DNA from: Pleodorina starrii
Lineage: Eukaryota; Chlorophyta; Chlorophyceae; Chlamydomonadales; Volvocaceae
DNA: 64,000 nucleotides
Reading direction: 5' to 3'
NCBI GenBank assembly: GCA_030267565.1
Contig: BRXU01000018.1
Location: forward strand, 1,364,001 to 1,428,000
The notes under the pieces were generated by a model that saw only the letters and a list, made by a program, of their open reading frames with translations, was not told the origin of the DNA and searched no databases. Made by a program: the position numbers and the translations under genes. Every line of letters begins with the position of its first letter. Position 1 is the first letter of the stretch. Positions 24,101-35,822 of this stretch are shown in pieces.

Positions 24101-27100
24101 CCCTCCCCATCCTCCCCCCCCTCCCGCTGCTGCTGCTGCTGCTTCTTGCGGCGGCCCCCGCCGGAGCGCTTCTTGGCCCGGACCATGAACCCGCCGGGCT
24201 CCTGGGCGGTCAATCTGTCGTACATCCGCAGTACGTAGTGCAGGCTCATGGTTAAGTCGCATGCATAGGTGCGGGACTGGCGGGCGGGGGAGAAGGAGCT
24301 CATGAGGCGGGAGAGAACAGGAAGCAGACCGCTCTCCTGAGGGGGGGGGGAGGGAAGGAGGGGGGAGGTGGGAGGGGGGTTGGGAAGGTGGTGGCATGGC
24401 CTGATGGGAGGGGAGGGGCCAAACGAGGTGGGGGTAGAAAGCCTGGCCTAGGGGCGAGTGCGTGCGTGCGTGTATGCATGGCGTGTGGGCGCGTGTGTGA
24501 GTGGTTGTGAGGGCCACTCGGATGCCGCTCCCCCCAATTGCACTCTCCCTAACCCCCTTGTCGCACCCCACCTCCACCTCCACCTCCACCTCCAGGGGGG
24601 GGAGGGCTGGTTGCTGCCCCCAATCAAATCCAATGACGCAGTGCACTCCCTCAGCCTCCACCCACCCCCCAACACACACACACATACAACCCTCTCCAGT
24701 CTCCACCCCCCTCTCCCCCCCCCTCACCACCCCCCTCCCTCCCTCCACCCCCTCCCTCCTCCCCCCTTACCGCCAAGTCGTCATGCAGCAGTCTCCTCTG
24801 CAGTCTGTCCGCCGCCTGCCTGTCCTCCCTGGAGCCGTGACGGTGAGCCACCACCAACACAGCCAACATCTCACACAGCAACCGGGTGGTGGCGGCCTTT
24901 GGGGGGGGGAGGGGGGAAGAGGGGGGGAAGAGGGGGGGGAGGGAGGGGGGATTAAGGCGGGTTCACGAGTCAATCGTGTGTCAGGGGGAAAAGGTGGGGA
25001 AGGAGCGGACAGCCTCCGCCCACACGCCCCCGGGCCCTCACTTGCCATCCCCGCCCCCCACCCGAACCCCACCCGAACCCCCCCTTCCCCCGAGTCCCCT
25101 CCCCCACCTGCAGTTCCCAGTCCCTGTGTTTGGGGCTGACGTCCGCCTGCTCCACCCACAGCTTGCAAATGAGATGGAACGTGTCCCAACCCATGGTGCC
25201 GCTGATGCCGGAAAAGGGGGAGGGGGAGGGGGCGGCGGCGGCGGCAGGATCGTCGCCCCCCGGGGCGGCGGCGGATGCTGCGGTGGCGGCGGGCTTGGAA
25301 GCGGCGGTGTCGGCCCCCGCCTTGTGCTGCTGCTGCTGCTGCTTGGTGGCGGCTTGGGCCTCCTGTGGGTTTCGATTCGGAGCAGTGGTGGAGGGGATGG
25401 GGACAGTGCACTTTGCGTATTGCACTGCAGCGACGTGGGAGAAGGGGAGGGGGAGTGCGGGTGCGGTGCACACACTCCACACCGCCCATGCTGCAGGGGG
25501 ATGGGCTGCACACACAAACACACACGCGCCCTGACACCCTTATGCACCTCCACACACACTCGCGCCCTGCCATACGCAGATGCTCTCTTCCCCCTCGCCG
25601 TCCCCTCCCCCCTTCCTCCCCCCCCACTGGCCCTCCCCCCGCCCCCGCTTCCCCCCCCCCCACCTGTTGCAGTCTGCAGTACTGGGTGAAGAAGGCCCCC
25701 AGCCGCACAAAGCGGAGCAGGTCGGGTCGCTCCAGTCGACCCACACCCACTCCCGCGGACACATCCCTTCGGATAACCTCCATCACCTGGGGGGGTGGGG
25801 GGTGGGGGTGGGGGGTGGGGGGGGAGGGGAGCAGACGGGGAGGAAAGGGTAGGGTAGGGTAGGGTAGGGTTGACATGAAAAGAGAGCAGAGGGCACAAGG
25901 AAGGCAGGCGCGGGCGGGTCCCGGCGAACAAGGAAGGGAGGGTGTTTTTGGCATACAAGCCGAGGGGGAAAGGAAACGGTGAGGGGAGGGTGGGGTGGAG
26001 AGGGACTTGCGGGAAGGAATCGTTCCGGGGTGGGGAGGCGAAGGGTAAGGAAAGGGAGAGGGAAGGGAGGAGGAAGGGAGAGGAAAGGGAAGGCAGGGCT
26101 GGGGCTCCTGGCTCGGGTGGGGGCGGAGGGGCGCTCTGTCCGCGGAGGGGCGGCCCAACCACCCAACCACCCGCGCCTCCCCGGTCCCCCAAAACACACA
26201 CACACACACGCACAGATCGCGCGGTCCCATTCTGAACTCCCCGCTTAACTTCTTGATGTTTATGAGAGAGGGCGAGAGCATCCCCGCCCCAGCCCCCTCC
26301 ACCCCACTCCGCCACCCCGCCCAGGACGCACGACCGCCTACCCACCGGACACGTAGTCCAGCACAGCACAGCCCACCCCACTCAACTGCCCCCGGTCCCC
26401 CACCCAAAAGACCCCCCGGCCTCAGCCCCACCCCACCCCCCCCTCCTCTCCCCCCCTCCTCTCCCCCCCTCCTCTCCCTCCCCCCCCACCTGGTTGTATC
26501 CGCTCTCCAACAGCTCATCAGCGAAGCACCGCAGCCGCCACATGAGGGCCGCATCCCGCCGGGCGGAGGAGCCGGGGGGCTTGGGGCCGGAGAGCTTGGG
26601 GGGAGCCTAAGGCGGGGGGGGCGAGTGCGTGGGAATGAGGGGGGAAGGATGGTTTCGGGGGGGGGGACAATGGGTCCTTTCATACGGGTTTGGAGCAGCC
26701 CAGCTCCTCTACGTGCGCCCTCACGCGCTTAGGTTGGAAACGCATTCTCTCAGCAACGCCTCTCCCCTCTTTCCGCCCCCCGATCCACGCTCGCCCACTC
26801 ACACGCTCGCCCGCGTGTAATCCCCCTGAACCCCGGTCACAATGTAAGGCCATCTTACGTGCATGCAGCGCCCACCCCCCTCCCATACCAACGCTGCTGC
26901 CAACCCGAAACCTCTTCTCCATCGAATATGTGGATAACCCCTCCGCCCCGCCCCTTCACTCCACCCTTCGGTCCCTTTTACCCCTTTTATCTCCCCTTCC
27001 CCCTCCCTCCCATCCGCGGCCCCCTCCACCCACACACAACCCACAATGTCTTCCCCCTCCACCTCCACCTCCCAGAAGCTTCTTCCGCCCCCCCTACACA

Positions 27101-30100
27101 CACTCCTTCTCCCCCAGCATAACACAACACACAGTGACACGCGAACCAACACCCATCCCCATCCCCATCCCCATCCCCAGCTCACCTCCACAAAGTGCTG
27201 CTTGACACTGGTGGCTGCAGTGGCCCCCGCGGCCGGCCTCACAAGAAACGTCCTCCGCTGCCCCGGGTCGTCCGCGTGGGCAATCACAAACCGACCCACC
27301 GTGCCGCCCGGCCGAGCCGCCGCCACCGCCGCGCCGCGTCCCCCCGGCAGCCCCCTCAGCTTCGCCGCATTGGCCAACTGCTGCCGCCGCAACTGCGCAG
27401 CGACCGCAGAGTCCAGGGAGGGAGGCTTGGGAGCAACAGGAGGACCACCGCCGCCGCCGCCGGAGGCGGCGGCGGCGGCGGCAGCGGCTCCGCCGCCGCC
27501 GCGCCCCGCCGCTGCCGCGGCGGGGCGGCCGGCCGCGGATCCGCCGCGGCCGCCGCCTGCGGCGGCGGAGCCGGTGGGGTGGAAGGCGGCCGGCGACGGC
27601 CGGCCGCTCGCCGCCGCCGGCGGCGGCGGCGGAGCCGCCGCCGCCGCCGGCGCCGAAGGCGCCGGCGGCTGCTGGTTTCGCGGCTGCTGCTGCTGCGGCG
27701 GCGGCGGCTTCTTTGCTGCCATGAGTTGTTGCGGGGTGATGTCCCGGTATGTGTCACACAGTATCTCCAGCAGTGTGGGCATCTCCCGGCGCAGGGGTGC
27801 CTGGGTGCCGTGTTGGGCCACCAGCAGCAGAAGCTCCATGATGCTCTCGGAGAAGAGGACGGACAGCAGGGAGGCCTGAGGGGGGGTATCCACGTATAGG
27901 CCGGGGGGTTTGGCGGATTTAGTTGGGAGTTGGCAGTTGACAGTTGGCAGTTGGGACAGGGGGAAGGTCTCAAGTAACTAGCGGAACTAAGAAGAGCGCA
28001 CGAGATCTCCTACACTTGTGCACGAGGAAAAATGTCTACGGCGCACACGCATGCACGCATCAGGCGCTTCGCTCCGGTTTGCTTGATTGCTTCTCTCCGC
28101 TTCTCAACCCCAACCCCAACCCGAACCCCCGTAACCACCCGTCTGGGTTAGTCCGGCGGCGACGCGGTTGCACCCCAATCCCCGTGCCTGATCCCACCCT
28201 CCCCAGTCCCCCTCCCCAAACCCCGCACGTTCGCGAACGCCGTCTCCATCTCCGCTGCGGTATCTTCTTTCCAACCAACTCCCCACCTGTAGCCGTGTCC
28301 TCGATGATCCCGCCGCTAGGGTGAGTGAGGGCTTCTCGTCCGGCACCGCCAGCAGGTTCCGGAGCAGAGCCAAAACCAGCTGTACGGCACCCTGCTGCTC
28401 GGGGCTCATGCGGGGGTGGGCGGCCAGGGGCTCCGCAACCAAACCCAACACGGCCACCAGGGCGTCCTGTGTGTGGGGGGGGGGGAGAGGGGGGAGGGAA
28501 GATGAGGGACGGATGGGGGCTTTTGTGGGTCAAACAGGCGGCAGCGGCGGCGTGTGTGTGTGGTGGTGATGGTGGTGGTGAAGGCGTTGCATGAGATAGG
28601 GGTGTATTGCTGGTTGCAGTTACCAGGTCCGGGGCGGGGCGGGAGTGCCCACAACCCCTTTCAGTCCCTGCCCCCCTTTCCCCCCCCCCACACACACACC
28701 TCCCGCTGTGTGCCCTTAAAGGGACTGCCCACCGCTGCATCGTTCCCAACACCGCTGCATCGTTCCCATCTCTTCTTTCATCTCCCCGCTCCTCCCTCCC
28801 TCCCTGCTCCCTCCCCCCCACCGGCTGTGTCATGGCCTCCTTCACATCCCGCACGTAGCCCTCCTGGATCTCCGGTTTGGCGGTGGAGGGGTCCACCGGC
28901 ATTGTCAGGTAGGTCAACACCTTGACTGGGAGGGGGGGGAGGGGGGGAAGCAGGGGGCAGGGGGCAGGGGGGTCACGAAAACGGGGGCCAGGGAGGGTGG
29001 GATGAGTTCGTTACATGACATGACAGCACGGGGGAAGTGTGGGCGCCCGGGCAGAGGGCGCAATGGCAGGTGGAAAGGTGCTGGGGACGTCGGGAGGACG
29101 AACACACACACATGCAAGAAAGGTTGGATCCGTTCCCCCGTACACACACAGTTGCGCAAACACGCAGCAGCAGCACGCAGGGCTTCACGAGCGCGCAGAA
29201 CGCAGAAAAAACGCAAGAACGCAGCGCGACATGATTGGCCCGATTGGCCCGATCTCCCGCCCCCGACCCATCCCAGCTGCCATCACAACCCCCACCCACC
29301 CACCCAGCCACACATCCACTCGTGTTTTGTCCACAGCCTCTAAGCCCCGACATCCTTTTGCCCCCGAGATGACGCAGAGGCCCCGGCCCCCATTCCGTCC
29401 CTGCCCATATAGCCCCCCTCTAACCCCGCCCCCAACCCCGCCCTCTATTCCGTCCCCAATTCCCTCCCGGCCCCTCACCCGCTTGAAGCGTGATGTCCTT
29501 GTCGTGTGGGTAAGTGATCAGCAGCGGTAACAGATCCCCCGCCGCGATGCGCCACTCGCCCAGCTTCGTGAACACGGACCGGATGTCTGGGTCGTCACGC
29601 CGCAGGAAGCGCTGAAGGTCCTTCAGACAGCCTTGGGGAGGGGTAGAGGGGCAGGGGGGCAGCGGGAAGAGACGAGTAGTGGGGAGTGGGGCGAGTGGGG
29701 AATTGGCGGAGGTAACGTGGCGGGGCCTGGGGAGGAGGAAGCGTGGGGAGGAGGATAAGATGGGGTGGGTGGGGCTGCCGCTGCACTGCCGCTGCTGCCC
29801 GGCCTGGGGTTTGGGGATTCATCGGCCAAAGGCGAAAAAGGGTGATTTGCCCCCCTTTGCTGCCCTCAGCGGACGCCCCTCGGGCGGTACACAAGCAATG
29901 GCACCTGACGACCCCTGGCAGCCCTTCATCCTGACAGCCAGGATGATGTGCTTCCGGTGCTCTGCACCGGTGGCCAACAACGGTCTGCAACGACCTGCAA
30001 CCGCCGGCATAACGCACGCGCAACTAACAAGGTGAGCTGTTGGCGGACCTGGGATTGGGGGGAGGTGGGGTTACCCGGCCAGCGGGGGGCTTTGGTGTTA

Positions 30101-30843
30101 GGGGACACAGGCTGTGCCCCACCCGCATGCGGCCTGGACGGCAGGACAGCTGGACAGGACAGATTGCAGAACGCGGCGTGCCGGCGGGATCCGCGTGTGC
30201 AGGCTTCCCCCCTCCCCGCCTCCGCCGCTCCCTTCCTGGCCAGACCTGGCGCCACACCCGCACCACACCACACCACCCGCCGAGCAGGCTGACGGGCAAA
30301 CGGCGTGACCTCCTTACCCGCGGGAGCCAGCGAACCGTTCGCCCAAAACTCCCCACGCACACCCGCAACACCGCCACACCGACGCTGGACTCCGGGCTTA
30401 CGGAAGCCCGCGTTCACACGCCACCTCATCCGTAACCCGGTGGTGCTCGCGAGGCTGCGGGCCCCGCAGAGACAGCCGAACCCAATCGAGACCCCGCGCG
30501 AGAGAGAGAGGGAGAGGGAGAGAGCAGCCCTACCTATGCAGTCCTGGTCCTTGACGTAAACCTTCTGGCCGGTGGTGGTGTCCTGCATCCACTTGCCCAG
30601 GCCGTGAGACACACTCATGAGCAGGTCATAGTCGACGGGGTCGGGCTGCGGGCCATCATCGGCTGCCTGCTCATGGTCATCGTCGCGCTCTGCGCCCAGG
30701 TCGTCTGCGTCGTCATCCGCGTCCACGTCATCCTCCAGGTCCACCATCAGGACGTCTTCCTCTGGCTGGTTCCTGGCCTTGGCCGCGCGCATCGCTTTCT
30801 GCTGCTCCCGGCGCGCATCGGCTGGGTTAAGCCCGTAAGCCAT
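12142..30843 (-). CDS. TIM: TIMELESS/Tof1/Swi1 replication-fork protection protein
   Basis: 24 exons on the complement: 12142-12602, 13181-13465, 13799-14661, 15481-15727, 16180-16567, 17153-17449, 17811-18004, 18577-18715, 19207-19592, 20022-20324, 20846-21173, 21744-21839, 22447-22743, 23179-23436, 23941-24336, 24771-24896, 25108-25362, 25664-25786, 26490-26606, 27186-27875, 28287-28466, 28822-28925, 29479-29631, 30534-30843. All junction phases agree and give about 2,331 aa. The N-terminal helical domain shows the family signature, for example LKDLQRFLRRDDPDIR, KVLTYLTMPVDP and LLEILCDTYRDITPQQL. TIMELESS travels with the replisome with Tipin, couples helicase and polymerase and supports checkpoint signalling and cohesion. 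After about residue 1250 come at least five SANT/Myb-like units ending in GL (LLVKHGLTAKG, LRQMGLLKG, LLRKHGLTEG). The C-terminal 550 residues are low-complexity, acidic and basic by turns, with nuclear-localisation-like KRRRLLRK. It is much longer than the roughly 1,200 aa animal protein, mostly through Gly/Ala/Glu inserts. The start is ATG in GTCCATGGC context; a 5' UTR intron is possible. Confidence 0.92.
13648..13667 (+). repeat. Dispersed intron repeat, CCGCTGCGGTATCTTC family
   Basis: A second short dispersed family. Copies with CCGCTGCGGTATCTT lie here and near 17751, 28229-28270 and 38187. A divergent copy is at 12859-12905 and a reverse-complement copy at 39820-39860. The longer copies carry GTTCGCTAACGCCGTCTC in front, so the full unit is about 42 bp. 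Confidence 0.7.
20439..20540 (+). repeat. Repeat block with (ACC)n(AAC)n tail
   Basis: The stretch CACGAGGGTCTGG followed by GCC and CCTGTAAC recurs at 1469-1505. Both copies end in a trinucleotide run (ACC then AAC here, AAC at 1501). A shared body with a simple-repeat tail suggests the 3' end of a short retroposon. This copy is in a TIMELESS intron. Confidence 0.55.
25847..25871 (+). repeat. (GGGTA)n pentanucleotide array
   Basis: Five units of a G-rich pentanucleotide inside a TIMELESS intron, on the strand opposite to the gene. It is not the algal telomere repeat TTTTAGGG. Confidence 0.8.
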
Positions 30844-32981
30844 GGACGCAGGAATTACTGTCAGGTGGGATAGAACTAAGGTTTAATGACTGGAGCAGGC
30901 TTGCGAGGCGCCTCGCACGTTATTGCACCCGCGTTTTCCTATCGCAAAACTGCCATCGGAGCTGGTTGCATGGCGAAATGCCAGCGCCGTTCAAAAATTG
31001 AGCACATGCACAAACACTCTGTAGTTCTCCAGCAACATGGGTGCATGGCCAGTGCCCTGGGTGCATGGCCCCCGCCAAAACGGGCCAGGATCCGGAACCG
31101 GTCGTTGCCACCAACCGCCAACACTTTGTCGTTCGTGCCTAGTTGCCACGTTGCCATCCCTATGCGGCAGTGTGTAACATATATACTTATCTACCATGCA
31201 ACCACATTTAAGGGGAGCTCTAGTGCTGCTTAGAGTACCTGCCCCGGCGCTGGCCCCGACGGTGGACGTTCAGCGACGGGTCCGAAGGTCAAGGAGCGCT
31301 ATCGTGAGGAGCAACACCTCTGGCTCCACGGTACCCTACAGGTGGACCGCTTCATTTGTGACAGATAACGCGAGGGGAGAGCCCAGCCCAGCGCGAAACG
31401 AGCCACGATGCGTACATCCCGTCTTCCCTCTCCCCTTGACCCCTCCTCGACCTGCAAGCAAGCACAGCAGCCGGCGACGTGTGCGGCCCAGCCGGCGGCG
31501 ATGCGGTCGCAGCTCCTCCGTTTCGGTTTTAAGGGGTAACAGGTGTGTCGGTACGTATTAAACAACGGTCTGGGTTCGCTTGCGTCGCCTCCGTCCCGTC
31601 GCTGCAGGCTTCATCTTCATCACCCCGGTGTCTGAGGGGGTGCGAGACCGACCGCTGAGCGGCGAGACGCGCGTCAGGCGGCTCTCACAGCCCTCTCACA
31701 GCCCTCTCACAGCCCTCTAACAGCCCTCTAACAGCCAGGTGGATGAAGCCGGCGGATGAGCCAAATGGCTCTCGGTCGGACGGCTTTGAAGGTCCCTTCC
31801 TCCCGCCCCCCGCCCCAGGACACCTGGGCCAGGAGTCTCTCCGCACCGGCCCCCCTTTTGTGGGTTCCCCCTTATCACGCACGAACAGGAGCGGCACCGG
31901 ACCGCGAGAACGGAAGTGAACCACCACCACCACTGTAACAACCACCACCCGGGCGTCATCCCATCTCCTCCCCTGCCTGCCTGGCGATCAACGGTGCTCA
32001 TCGCCCCCAACGGTGCAACACTCCCCCCGCCAACCCGCCTGGGTGCCGCAACCCGCGGCCGATGCCGGCAGGTACGACACCGTATGTGTGCCCAGGCCTG
32101 CAGGGGCCTCAACACACCTCGGAACCCCGCCCGACCGGCCCTTTGCCCCTCACCCGCCAGCGTATACATGCACCGCCGCCGCTGCGTCGACGACGACGAC
32201 GACGGCGGCGGCGGCGGCTGCTCACACTCGCACTCTCGTGCCGCATTCGGGCCCCTGTTATGCCCCGCAATGAACCGGGTGGGTGCTCCCCGGTTGGCGC
32301 CGATAAGCGATATTCCTCCCCGGGATGGAGAGGGGGTTCCAGGGGGGGGCCTCCAGCGGCCCCCAAGCGTTCATCGACATGCCTGCCGCGTAGGCAGGGC
32401 CCACCCCCTGGCCCACCGCTGCCCCTCCCTCCCCCCTCGGTATGCCACCCCGCTCTGAACGGTATCCCACTGCGCCGCACACACGCGCGCGATGCCCACC
32501 CACCCGCGGCCCATATGCGACGTATATGCGTATATGTGTATCCGTTTGCATGCGGACACCGACCTCATGCCTTGCTTTGCTTTGCTGCTGCGGGGGGGGG
32601 GGGTTATCCACGTAGCGGGGGGGGGGTATCCACGGGGGGGGGGCTGAATGTGCCCTCGCACACCGCACCCGCCGCCGCGCCGAAAACCCGCGGGCGACCT
32701 CCGCCTCTCACGTCCTCCCTCTCCCTCTGCGCCTTCCGCCCACCACCCTCCCCCTTGCCCCCGCTGCTGCAACCCGCACCAACATCGAATCGCACTCAAA
32801 ACAAACAAACAAACAAACCAAACCCGCAAAGGCATCAGGCATCATCAGGTGGCGCGCGTGTGGGGTAGGGTCGGACGTCCTGGTGCCCGCTGCTTGTGCG
32901 GGAGCCCCCCTGCCTCTCTCCCTCTCCCTCTCTCCCGCATCGCGCCTCACGCCTCACGCCCATCCCGGCACGCCTCACGCC
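30844..32981. other. Intergenic between TIMELESS and APX-R
   Basis: It contains the TIMELESS promoter region (both flanking genes are on the minus strand) and the 3' flank of the peroxidase gene. No frame has family resemblance; the longest plus frame, 31196-31561, is a basic composition-driven frame. It holds an 11-bp tandem repeat at 31685-31735 and two TATCCACG-family copies near 32604-32634. No TGTAA was found on the minus strand for the peroxidase gene. Confidence 0.45.
31685..31735. repeat. 11-bp tandem repeat
   Basis: CACAGCCCTCT is repeated four to five times; the last units carry a C-to-A change. Confidence 0.85.
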
Positions 32982-32998
32982 TCACGCCCATCCCGGCA
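32943..32998. repeat. 28-bp tandem duplication across the APX-R stop codon
   Basis: Two perfect 28-bp copies (32943-32970, 32971-32998). The minus-strand stop codon of the peroxidase gene at 32982-32984 lies in the second copy, so the last five codons and the first 3' UTR bases are duplicated downstream. Confidence 0.85.
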
Positions 32999-35442
32999 CT
33001 CCGAGGCTCGTGAGCTTCACATAGGCCGCGGAGAAGTCCCTGAAGAAGGCCTCCTGGTCGGCCGCGTACTGCTGGATGTACGGCAGGCACTCGGGATCGT
33101 CCGGCAGCACGTGATCCGAGGGCAGTCCGATCATTGAGGCCATGGGGTCGTCCTTGTTGGTCCAGGGGCGCCGCAGCAGAGACTGGTAGTACTCGTTGTC
33201 AAAGCGGGTGGGGTCGCCGAAGCCCTTGCTGCCAAGCGTGTGGGCGCCTGGGTGAAGGGTCGGGGGTGAAGGGTGAGGATAAAAGAAAACGGCCCGGGAC
33301 GAGGGAACGCAACGCAGTTACCGGGGCCTGGGTGGGGGTGGAGGTGGAGGTGGGGGAGGGGCAGCGGGGTGGGAGATGCGAAATGCGGCGGGTACCGTAT
33401 GCAGGTGGCGGGTGGTGGATGTGGTGAGGTCTTACTTCATCCTCCTTTTCTCCTCCCTCCCCCCGCGCACGCCCTCACCCACCGATATCTGTTTCCTCAC
33501 CACCCACCACCATTTTCCTTGCAACAAAAGTGAACCGGAAACCAACACGTGTAACCAGAAATAAGCTATCAGAGGCCCACCCACCCACCCACCCACCCGA
33601 CAGCGCCACCATCTCCTGCACGCTGAAGCCCTTGGACGCAAAGTTGGCCTTGAGCTGCGCTGCGGTGAAGTCCTCTGCGGGCATGCGGCCGGGCGGGTCG
33701 GGCGAGGCGGCGGCAGCCACCGGCCGCCCCAGCGCCAGAGGGATGTCGGGTCCGCCACACAGCCGCACCGCGAAGGCCCCCGCCAGGGCCACCAGGTCGG
33801 CGTCAGTGGCCAGGCCCTCAGCGGTGGTGCCGCGCAGGTCGTCGCGGACCTGGGGGTGGGGGTGAGGGTGGGGGGTGTTGGAAGCGAGGGGTTGGGGGCA
33901 TGGATGTAGGTGGAAGGTGGTGCCGCAGCAGCATACGGTGCCGTGTGTGTGTGTGTGTGTGGATCTGTGGAACTGTGGATGGGGGTTTGAGAGCATCAAG
34001 ATGTTGGATCTGGTTGCAGCGATCGGGCCCCATAGATTGCCATAAAGTCGTTGCTGGTGGTGGTGGTGGTGGTGGTGGTGGCGATGGTGGTGAAGGCAGG
34101 GGGAGGTGAGGTGAGGGGAATAGCCGGAGGGCACGGAGGGACGGACAGAGGAAGCCTAAAGGGAAAGTGGGTGGGTGAGTGGGTGGGTAATAGCCACACA
34201 CGCACATCCCCATATGCGCCTAATTCCCCCGTCTCACCCCATCAACGCATTCCCCTCTAAAACCCCCAATCCACCCCCCCCCCACCTGCTCCACTATCCT
34301 CCAGCCCCTCTTGAGTCCCCTGTTCTCCGGTCGGTCCAGTTCGTACTGGATTGAGGCGTTGAGGCCCCCGTCACCCGGGGGGGAGGAGAACGTGCCCGCG
34401 TCGTGAAACACAAGACGCAGGGCCACGGCGGTCTGAGGGGGGAGGGGGAGGGGGAGGGGAAGGGGGAGGGGGAGGGGGAGGGGGAGGGGGAGGGGACACG
34501 AGGTGGGGGAGGTGGGGGAGGTGTGGTGGGGGAGATGGGATGAGTTCAATGAGGGGCGGGGAAATCACCCGGCGGCGGTTGGTGAACTGCACGGGGAGGC
34601 CCCCGAGGTTCCTCCTTCCCACTCCCCTCCTTCCCTCGGTGCGTCCACACCCCGCCCCCATCCATACCCGCACCCACACCCGAACCCACACCCGAACCCG
34701 CCCATCCGCACCCGCCCTCGCCCCGCCCCGTTGGGCTCCCCTGCACAACATCCCTCCCCGCCCTTCCCCTCCCCGCAGCCCACACCACATCCCCCCCAGT
34801 CCCGCGGCCCCCCACACGCCCATCCTTTGGCTGCTGAAACCAGTACTGAATTCACAACATCCTCACCCATCCCCACACACACCCTCATACCCTACTACTC
34901 TCTCTTCCCCCCCCCTTGGTGGGGATTGAGCCCACCTTGGCCTTGGGAATGGCCCGGGCCAGCGCCTTATCCAGGGCCGCTTTCACCTCTGGAGAGGGAA
35001 TGATGGGACCCGAGGCCGACCCAGATGGCGCCGCCGCCGCTGCGGCGCGCGCCCAGGGAGGTGCGGCCGCCGACAGGCCCAGCGGCAGCGCCCCGGTCAG
35101 GACAGCGAGGAGAGGCGCCGATGCGCCCAGCAGCTCACGCCGGGTCAGGCTGCCCGGCAGCTTGGGATCCTGGTCAGCGTGAGATGTGTGCTGCTCTCCT
35201 GCGGACAGCAGGTGGAGGAGGGAGGCGGTTGTGCCGTCCCGGTTGGGGGCCATGGCGCCATGCCGGAAGCGACTGGCCGACTCCTCGCGCTGACCGGCGA
35301 CGACGACGCGCTCACCTCGCAGATTGGAACGGCCCTGGTGCCCGGCTTTGGCTTTGATCATATAACTGATGCGAGACCTGGCGCCAGGCGCGGGCGCGGC
35401 GCGGCTCGCCGCGCACGGCGGGCGATGGAGAAGGGAGGACAT
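32982..35442 (-). CDS. APXR: APX-R/APX6-type haem peroxidase, plastid
   Basis: Four exons, complement of 32982-33247, 33597-33849, 34286-34432 and 34936-35442, give about 390 aa. It is a class I peroxidase of the ascorbate-peroxidase-related group. The distal motif RLVFHDAGTF supplies Arg175 and His179, with Phe where classical APX has Trp. The proximal motif is GAHTLGSKGFGDPTRFDN (His305, Asp319), split by an intron after the first Gly base. The Arg and Trp around the ascorbate site of classical APX have no counterpart, so ascorbate may not be the donor. The C-terminal MIGLPSDHVLPDDPECL matches plant APX6. The first 130 residues look like a bipartite plastid presequence: a basic Ser/Arg region, then a twin-arginine segment (LTRRELLGASAPLLAVLTGA) ending AARA-like. 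This points to the thylakoid lumen. The start is the first ATG after the divergent spacer; in-frame ATGs further in are possible. Confidence 0.88.
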
Positions 35443-35822
35443 CGGGTCGAGTGAGCAAGGGCCGGCAAGCAGACTGAGCAGCGATCGTGGGGGGATGATG
35501 TCGATACGATTGCTTTATGTAGTTTCGTGCCGTCTGTCAGTCTGCCACAGGTCCGGTACGGGGCATACAGGGCCTCCGATGAACGCGCACACGAGCAACA
35601 AGCAATGGTGCCCACGACAGCTCGCCGAAATGCCTGCAAAGTGATACTCAACATTTCATTTTATGAGCACATTGCTGCACATTCCTGGGCTGTAAACAAA
35701 CGAAACTGGTAACGGTTGGGCCACAGACAGAAGTCTGAATAAGCCTCTGATTTTGCCCTCCCGCGCTGGCGCTGTTGAGACCATGAACTCCTAAAAGTTC
35801 CTCAAGCAACAAATATTCATTC
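35443..35822. promoter_or_regulatory. Divergent promoter region, APX-R and NUDX23
   Basis: The two start codons face away from each other across 380 bp, so both promoters and 5' UTRs must lie here. The part near the Nudix gene is clearly less GC-rich. No TATA box could be assigned with confidence. Confidence 0.6.

Noticed and set aside
31196..31561. Plus-strand 121-codon frame upstream of TIMELESS
   Set aside because: Arg/Ser/Pro composition typical of GC-rich chance frames; no motif or splice context.
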